Assembly (NCBI GenBank): GCA_004026145.2
Contig: CP034989.1
Coordinates: 3,300,134 to 3,364,133 of the forward strand
Reading direction: 5' to 3'
Source of the DNA: Takifugu bimaculatus
Lineage: Eukaryota > Chordata > Actinopteri > Tetraodontiformes > Tetraodontidae
Length of the DNA stretch: 64,000 nucleotides
This document shows positions 59,101-64,000 of the stretch, piece after piece. The notes under the pieces were generated by a model, which saw nothing but the letters and a program-made list of their open reading frames with translations, was not told the origin of the DNA and did no database searches. Each line of letters opens with the position of its first letter. Within the stretch, counting starts at the first letter, position 1. The position numbers and the translations under genes are program-made.

Positions 59101-61087
59101 TCCTCCCCTCCCCTGGGTAACCGCCGACCTGCGAGACTGATGGATAAAAGGAGACATGGTGCGCACCCTTTCATCGCCGCCGCCCCCCCCCGGCTTGTTC
59201 AGCAGGGATGTCGCCAATGCCGTTCACACCCGGACTACTGCAGAAGTGTGTGTGTAATGTTTGGTACGAGAGGAACGTTTTTTTTAAATATATATTCCTC
59301 ATAAAACAACCAGATTGAATAGTTGCAAGGTCAGAAAAAATGTTGATTGGCTCAGAAGAAGAGCGCCGTTTGGAATCGGCTGAGCGATTGGCCTCCTCAG
59401 ATTTCATCTCCCACGGCAACACGATTGAGAGGCTGCCACAGGTGGGCCGAGCGAGTCGCGGCTCAACTCGCTCGGCCCCGCAGTTCAAACGACCCGGACG
59501 GAGCGCCGCGCCGGCCTCTGCAGGTGTCATCCCCGCTGCAAACTGAAGGTGGCAGCAGATCCCTGCGTCACGGCGTCAGGGCCCACCTCAGACAGGCCAC
59601 CAGCCTTGTTTACCCCCCTCCGCCCCCCCCGCCTGCCTGCTCGAGCCCCATGACAGCTACTTTGCAGAGACTTTTTGCTCTATTTTCCGAAATATCTCCA
59701 TCCCCTCCCGTCTCTCCGGCTGAGATTTATAGAGACACCTCTCTGGCTCATCTCCATCTCCACTCCTCTGTCCCGGCGTCTTGATCCCTCCCCCCTCCTC
59801 CTCGCCTTCCCCGGCCGTTAATTAGCCGGTAAACGCTGAGCCATTTTCCTCTGCTGCCACATTCTCTCGCTGTTGCAGTATATTTACTTGGGCGGGCTGC
59901 AGAAATGACCTTGTTACAACGTGAATTCCTGTAGGCTGGTGTTCCAGCCCTTGTATTTGCTCACTTCCTCATTACTCCTGATTTTTCTCCTGCCAGCCCC
60001 CTCCCCCCACCCTCCTTATTTTCCCCGTTATTGCACTGATTTGTCCTCTGTGTAAAGGATTTTGTCCTGTGTTGTACGTGGTTTATTTTACACGTGGGCT
60101 CAGAAAAGAAGCCTAGCATGCATTTTCCCTCCATAATGACCTTCAGCAGCTACACCGAGACGGTGCCAGGGGAGGCTCACGCCGCTGAATGAAGACTCGT
60201 GCTCGCACGTCACAGAATAGCCTACATATGATCTGGAGTTTGAGTGATGAGGCCAATTAATGCATGTGTGGGTGGTAATACGTGTGGAGCGATTGATTTC
60301 TGTCTCTCTCGCGAGCGGCCTACTTAAAGCTGCGGGTTGGGATGCGTCCTCCATCTTGGTCACACTATATCCCCAATCTGTCTTCTCTGGAGGGCACAGG
60401 CTAATGGGAAATCACTTTCTGGGTATATGAGTCCCAAATATTTATTCCTCACGTACCTTGAGATGCGTCTCGATGGCTGTTTTCCTTTCTGCTTCTGCCG
60501 TAATAAGCGATCACCCGCGTCAGCACTTGCTAGCTTGTGCTGCTAGCTAGTTGGGCGATTTGTCTGCCATTCTCTCTCCAACAGTGTTTGTTGTTAAGCT
60601 CTTCCCTTCACGCTCAGACTCCCCCCCTCCACCATGAATCCAGTCCCCCAGATAGCGCGCCGCCCTCCCTTTGTCCTCCAAAACCCTGCCGGCCTAATGG
60701 GACGTTATCGCGCTTACTTAGTCACTCAAGGATCACTCTTTTCTTTCCTTGCTCCAGCTGCCCTCCGCTCGTGACAGCACCCGATCCGCGCCGTCACTCT
60801 CCTTCCATCTCAGAATGGATCTCTTCCTCTCCATTTATCCTTTACCTGGCCCTTCACTTTCCATCTCCCCCTCAGTCCGTCTGCTCACTGACGCCACCAA
60901 ATATAAAAGCGCTTGACCTTAAGCACAGTTCCCTCCATCCTTAAATAATCTCCCTCTCTCTTCTCCTCTCCTGCGTTCCCAGGTGATGCAAGTGCTCAAC
61001 GCCGACGCCATGGTGGTGAAGCTGAACTCTGGAGAGTACAAGACCATCCACCTGTCCAGCATCCGACCCCCCAGGAACGAGGGAGAG
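50083..61087 (+). CDS. snd1: staphylococcal nuclease and Tudor domain protein 1 (Tudor-SN/p100), N-terminal part, 10 exons
   Basis: Multifunctional RNA-binding nuclease and co-activator with four SN-like repeats followed by a Tudor/SN5 module; found in RISC and stress granules (family knowledge). Exons 50083-50157, 52201-52350, 52682-52802, 52947-53028, 56009-56169, 56794-56885, 57361-57520, 57591-57697, 57829-57920 and 60983-61087 encode about the first 381 residues, SN1 through the start of SN3; the rest lies beyond 64000. Landmarks: [90 protein letters not shown]. Two single-base insertions, one in exon 7 (about 57451) and one in exon 9 (57836-57839), break the frame. The rest is well conserved, so an assembly error is the simplest reading, but it could be real. 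The head-to-head arrangement with pax4 matches human 7q32. Confidence 0.94.
50158..52200 (+). other. snd1: snd1 intron 1, 2.0 kb
   Basis: No feature recognised; AT-moderate unique sequence. Confidence 0.75.
52201..52350 (+). CDS. snd1: snd1 exon 2, SN1 start
   Basis: Fifty codons, phase 0 both sides: [50 protein letters not shown]. Nearly identical to human. Acceptor cctccgcag, donor gtgagc. Confidence 0.97.
52682..52802 (+). CDS. snd1: snd1 exon 3, SN1
   Basis: Encodes [20 protein letters not shown], then REYGVVYLGK, matching human [20 protein letters not shown]. Acceptor tgtcgcag, donor gtgcga, phase 0 to phase 1. Confidence 0.97.
52947..53028 (+). CDS. snd1: snd1 exon 4, SN1
   Basis: Encodes [20 protein letters not shown], then REGIRGN, matching human [20 protein letters not shown]. 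Acceptor atttcag, donor gtacga, phase 1 to phase 2. Confidence 0.95.
53029..56008 (+). other. snd1: snd1 intron 4, 3.0 kb
   Basis: Contains a C homopolymer at about 53356-53368. No exon or RNA gene recognised. Confidence 0.75.
56009..56169 (+). CDS. snd1: snd1 exon 5, SN1 end and SN2 start
   Basis: Encodes PEQVRLCEIEDQAKSSKKGC, then [20 protein letters not shown] and QKPVN, matching human [20 protein letters not shown] and [20 protein letters not shown]. Acceptor ccatcag, donor gtaata, phase 2 to phase 1. Confidence 0.96.
56794..56885 (+). CDS. snd1: snd1 exon 6, SN2
   Basis: Encodes [20 protein letters not shown], then [11 protein letters not shown], essentially identical to human. Acceptor cccccag, donor gtaaaa, phase 1 to phase 0. 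Confidence 0.97.
57361..57520 (+). CDS. snd1: snd1 exon 7, SN2, with a +1 frame break
   Basis: The first part, from the exon start, reads CPVFRREADGTETPEPFAAE and AKFFTESRLL in frame. After 57450 the homologous reading (RDVQIILESCPNQIILGTIL, then HP) is one frame off, because an extra A lies at about 57451. The 160-base length is one more than the phase 0-to-0 exon requires. Acceptor ccccag, donor gtacag. Confidence 0.93.
57591..57697 (+). CDS. snd1: snd1 exon 8, SN2
   Basis: Encodes [20 protein letters not shown], then MAVYTQGAEKLRAAE, matching human [20 protein letters not shown]. Acceptor gtgtcag, donor gtgaga, phase 0 to phase 2. The upstream intron is 70 bases. Confidence 0.97.
57829..57920 (+). 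CDS. snd1: snd1 exon 9, SN2/SN3 junction, with a +1 frame break
   Basis: The homologous reading is [20 protein letters not shown], then KDRQFVAK, matching human [20 protein letters not shown]. To reach it from the exon 8 phase, one A in the AAAA at 57836-57839 must be surplus. Other AG acceptors nearby do not restore the phase. The donor gtgagc ends at phase 0. Confidence 0.92.
57921..60982 (+). other. snd1: snd1 intron 9, 3.1 kb
   Basis: Includes C-rich low-complexity stretches around 59085-59120 and 59610-59640. No exon or RNA gene recognised. Confidence 0.75.
60983..61087 (+). CDS. snd1: snd1 exon 10, SN3 start
   Basis: Thirty-five codons, phase 0 both sides: [35 protein letters not shown], matching human [20 protein letters not shown]. 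The next human segment ([20 protein letters not shown]) is not found in the remaining 2.9 kb. Confidence 0.97.
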
Positions 61088-61329
61088 GTAGGAGCAGATC
61101 CCGCCTCTTGTCTTGTTCGCACGCAGCTTTGCACACAGTTGGGGGCCGTTTACGTGGGCGAGCCGGTGGCCTCAGATGGCCGGCCAGTTAATTAGAATCT
61201 CCCCCAGAGATGACTGCTGTCTCTGATGTCTTGAAAGAGCTGGCTCGGTTCTGCTTTGAAAGTAAACACAAGCTGCTCACACCTCCAACCGCACATTTCT
61301 TTATATCCATCCAACTCTCGTATTTCCCA

Positions 61330-61331
<2 letters not shown>

Positions 61332-61362
<31 letters not shown>
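61332..61362. repeat. (CA)n microsatellite
   Basis: About 31 bases of CA, followed by a CT-rich tract, in snd1 intron 10. Confidence 0.95.
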
Positions 61363-61366
<4 letters not shown>

Positions 61367-62826
61367 TCTCACTCTCTCTCCTCCCGCAGGTGACCGTGGG
61401 AATAAACGGCACCACTTGGTGGCGCACTTGTAGTGGGGGGCACGTTGAGTTGTACACACCCAGCCTTTGCAGCACTGCAGAGAGTGATTTATTTATTTAT
61501 TATTTTTATTTCTCCCCCCACTCACTCTTTTCAATTTCACCCAGAATCACGTTAAAACGGCAAAACCCCCACAAACTCACTCACACGTTGGCTCTCGGCA
61601 GGACGGACTTGATTGGACGTGTGCGAAAATGTAAAAAATGACCGACGCACACGGTTCCGTCCCCCTCTCCCACACCTGTTTGTCAAAGCCTTTTTTTCTA
61701 TTGCGCCGCGTTTGTTTGCTTTCAGACGGCTTGATTCTTCCAAACTGAATTAATTATCAGAAAGGCTGCGTGCGTGTGGTTGGTCTGCAGCGCGTCTGCT
61801 TCCTCCTGGCATCATTAGCTTGTTTTTCTCTCCTTTTCTTCTGCTCTCCATCTTCTCTGCCCTCCTTTCTCTGTGGGTGTGCATGTCGTGGCCTGATTGT
61901 TGACCTGCACTGTTGCCCTTCCTGCGTTTCTTCTCCCAAGCTGTGTGTGTAACCAGCTCCCTGTCTCCATTTTGGCTGCTTACTCTTCTTGTTTTAGTGT
62001 TCCATCCTTCCTTTACACGAGGCGTCCGTCACCTTTTCCTCCATCTCTTATTATCGGGAGCCAGGAGATGGTGCGTTTTGCTGTATTGGCTCGGAGGCAT
62101 GCGATCTCTCGCATTTGGCGGTAGCTATAGAAACAATTTGGCTACTTTTTTCCATTGAAACGAGCACGATTTGACAATTAAGGCAATCATGTCAGCACCT
62201 GGGACGCAGTGATATAAGCTGTTGTCGTGGTTTTTGCTCCTTTTTGTTGGTTATTTCTGTCTCCGTGCTAAGTGCTGCCTGCCTGTCTGCATCTCTGCCG
62301 GCTCCGCTGTGAGTGTTGTCGCTATGGCAGCCGTGCAGAGTTATGATGAGGCCTTGGACTGCAAGTCGTAATAAAATAAATCAGATATCTTAACTACAGG
62401 GATCGGAGAATTCTGTGCCCATTCTCGTTTCCTACCGAGGCTCGTGAACACAGATTATACTTGATTGGATCATCATGATTGACCTAATCGATGTTTTCAG
62501 GGGTGTGGCAGCGGCTCGGGATGATCCTTAAATCTTATTTGGGGTGTTTGGCAGGTGAAGTGACCAGGTGGTTCCATATTAGCACAAGATTTTATATTGA
62601 TTCCGTGATTATAAAAAGCCTTTTTTTTTTTTTTTTAGGTTATTTTTGGGCGCAGGAGGGTCTCCTCACATCAGCGTGTTGCTTGTTTAGGGGCTTTCCA
62701 GACACCCACGGCCTGTCGCCCACAGTTATTATGATTGTAACAGGCACTGCGTAAATCTAAAAGGGAACACTAGAATTGATTTGGGTAAATATTGTTATGT
62801 GGTTAATTTTGAGCAGTGCCTTCAGC

Positions 62827-62880
62827 GCTGTGGTTTAGCGGTCAGCAGTTTTTGCCTCCCACCCTCCCGGGTTTCATTTT
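62827..62880 (+). repeat. decayed tRNA-like dispersed repeat fragment
   Basis: TGGTTTAGCGGTCAGCAG followed by TTTGCCTC and then CCCGGGTTTC has the box A / box B layout of the GTGG-TTAGC-GCCTC-GGGTTCGA repeats common in fish genomes. Box B is degraded and there is no matching tRNA fold, so it reads as a relic, not a tRNA gene. The family resemblance is from memory. Confidence 0.4.
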
Positions 62881-64000
62881 TAATATTTAGGACTCGACTG
62901 TTAATTACCGCCTCGAAACCGTTGACTTGCAGCGAAGTGAAGAGGAGTCCAACGCAGCGCTCGCCACCTCCCAAGATCACAGGCGTTGCGGCGGCATATT
63001 GTGTTTCCGGCTGACATTGTGTTGGCTAACGCTGTCACAAGCGAGCTGGCTTCTTGCTTAGCAGACGGACCCAAAGACGTAGTCATGCTTTGCAGCACAA
63101 CTTACACACGCGCACCCACACACACGGAGATGGTTAAGCCGAATTATCCTGTGTCAGGCAACATCTTGGAAATTGCTGCCAGCGTGAGCAGAAACATGGA
63201 TTAAACAGCCATGTGCTGTGTGAGTGTGTGGAGACACTCCAGGTGTGTGCAACTTACCGCCATAGTGTGTCAATAGATTGTTTTGCAAATCCCCAGAGAA
63301 AACCAAAATGTGTGTGGGTGCGTGCACGCGTGCACACGTGATTCTGTTTCCTCTAGAGGTTGGTGGGGATTTTCTTATGCTATTCATCGTTATCTGTGTC
63401 TGCCTTTGTGGTTTTTCTGGGCATTCAACAATCCAGGTTATACTTGTATTTAAGTGTGTGCGTGCACGTGCGTGCACTCTCTTAAATGCTACAGTCGGGT
63501 GACTTGGGCCAGATGAAAAGCACCAGTGCCCTGGTGGAATGTAATGGTTCCTGCAAAGCTCCCCGGATTTGTTGCCTCATCTTTCTTCCTGCTTTGTGTC
63601 CACACACACACATTTGTACTTCTATCTTTTTGGAGACTTTCACAGGCATAACACACACCCTGTTCCCTTCCCTAATCAACCCCCCCCCCGACTCTAACCG
63701 AAGCCAAATGATAACATCAACCATAACCCTCCATCACCAGTCAAAATGTCCTCACTTTGCTAGCAGAAGGCATTTTTCCAAGTCCAAGAACACACATCTT
63801 AAGGTTTTCTCTCATTTCAGTTAAAGCCACGCCCCTTTCCCCTGTCATCTTGATATAATTCAAGTCTACGGGGGGGTTTATAGCCACCCCCCCCCCCCCA
63901 CTGTACGCAGCAGGACAGGTCCAGCGTAGGCTGACGATGCCCCACGCTGACTCACTGCTGCACCCACTCATTCTGTTGTTGAGGCCTGTTTTGATGTTTT

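Larger units (their letters stand above)
61088..64000 (+). other. snd1: snd1 intron 10, start (runs off the window)
   Basis: No further snd1 exon was identified. Contains a CA repeat at about 61332-61362, a T homopolymer at about 62620-62637, a tRNA-like repeat remnant at 62827-62880 and a C run at about 63887-63899. Confidence 0.75.

Noticed and set aside
59347..59784. 145-codon open frame in snd1 intron 9
   Set aside because: Proline-, serine- and arginine-rich translation of C-rich low-complexity DNA, with competing frames on both strands and no recognisable domain.
61390..61435. VTVGINGTT reading after a good acceptor as the next snd1 exon
   Set aside because: The known SND1 segment at this point is [16 protein letters not shown]. 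The similarity to the later VTIGGIN motif is slight, and the frame soon stops.
62827..62880. A functional tRNA gene
   Set aside because: The second half does not form a cloverleaf and box B is broken; kept only as a repeat relic.

Overview
The window is vertebrate nuclear DNA from a bony fish. It carries parts or all of four multi-exon protein genes with GT-AG introns, and every gene matches a named vertebrate family. Many introns are only 70 to 150 bases long, a compactness typical of pufferfish-like (tetraodontiform) teleosts. I cannot fix the species from sequence alone. The non-coding DNA holds CA/TG, TC, GA and homopolymer tracts and a few decayed repeats. I see no bacterial-type operon, CRISPR array or intact mobile element.

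Layout from left to right: (1) 661-9005, plus strand: the last 14 coding exons of cacna2d1, the GPI-anchored alpha2/delta-1 subunit of voltage-gated calcium channels; a long 3' UTR probably runs to about 12.67 kb. (2) 12.7-24.4 kb: non-coding intergenic DNA. (3) 24396-40588, plus strand: a complete 18-exon hgf gene (hepatocyte growth factor: signal peptide, N/PAN domain, four kringles, serine-protease-like domain; 717 residues), with a 3' UTR to about 42.5 kb. (4) 43719-46500, minus strand: pax4 (paired box plus homeobox transcription factor), read in ten coding exons, of which the first and the C-terminal ones are less certain. (5) 46.65-49.8 kb: pax4/snd1 intergenic DNA. (6) 50083-61087 and beyond, plus strand: the first ten coding exons of snd1 (Tudor-SN, staphylococcal nuclease-like repeats); the gene continues past the right edge.

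The order cacna2d1-hgf and the divergent pair pax4-snd1 are each neighbours in human (7q21 and 7q32), but here the two blocks are directly joined between hgf and pax4. The genes do not form a pathway. They share linkage, and hgf and pax4 end facing each other while pax4 and snd1 start back to back.

Most notable observations: the protease-like domain of this hgf has lost all three catalytic residues and the oxyanion glycine, more than mammalian HGF has; a second splice acceptor exactly 15 bases inside exon 5 would reproduce the five-residue kringle-1 deletion known from human HGF; the N domain has an extra CxxC and lacks the human lysine cluster; snd1 carries two separate single-base insertions in exons 7 and 9; and a degenerate repeat array lies in the cacna2d1 3' UTR.
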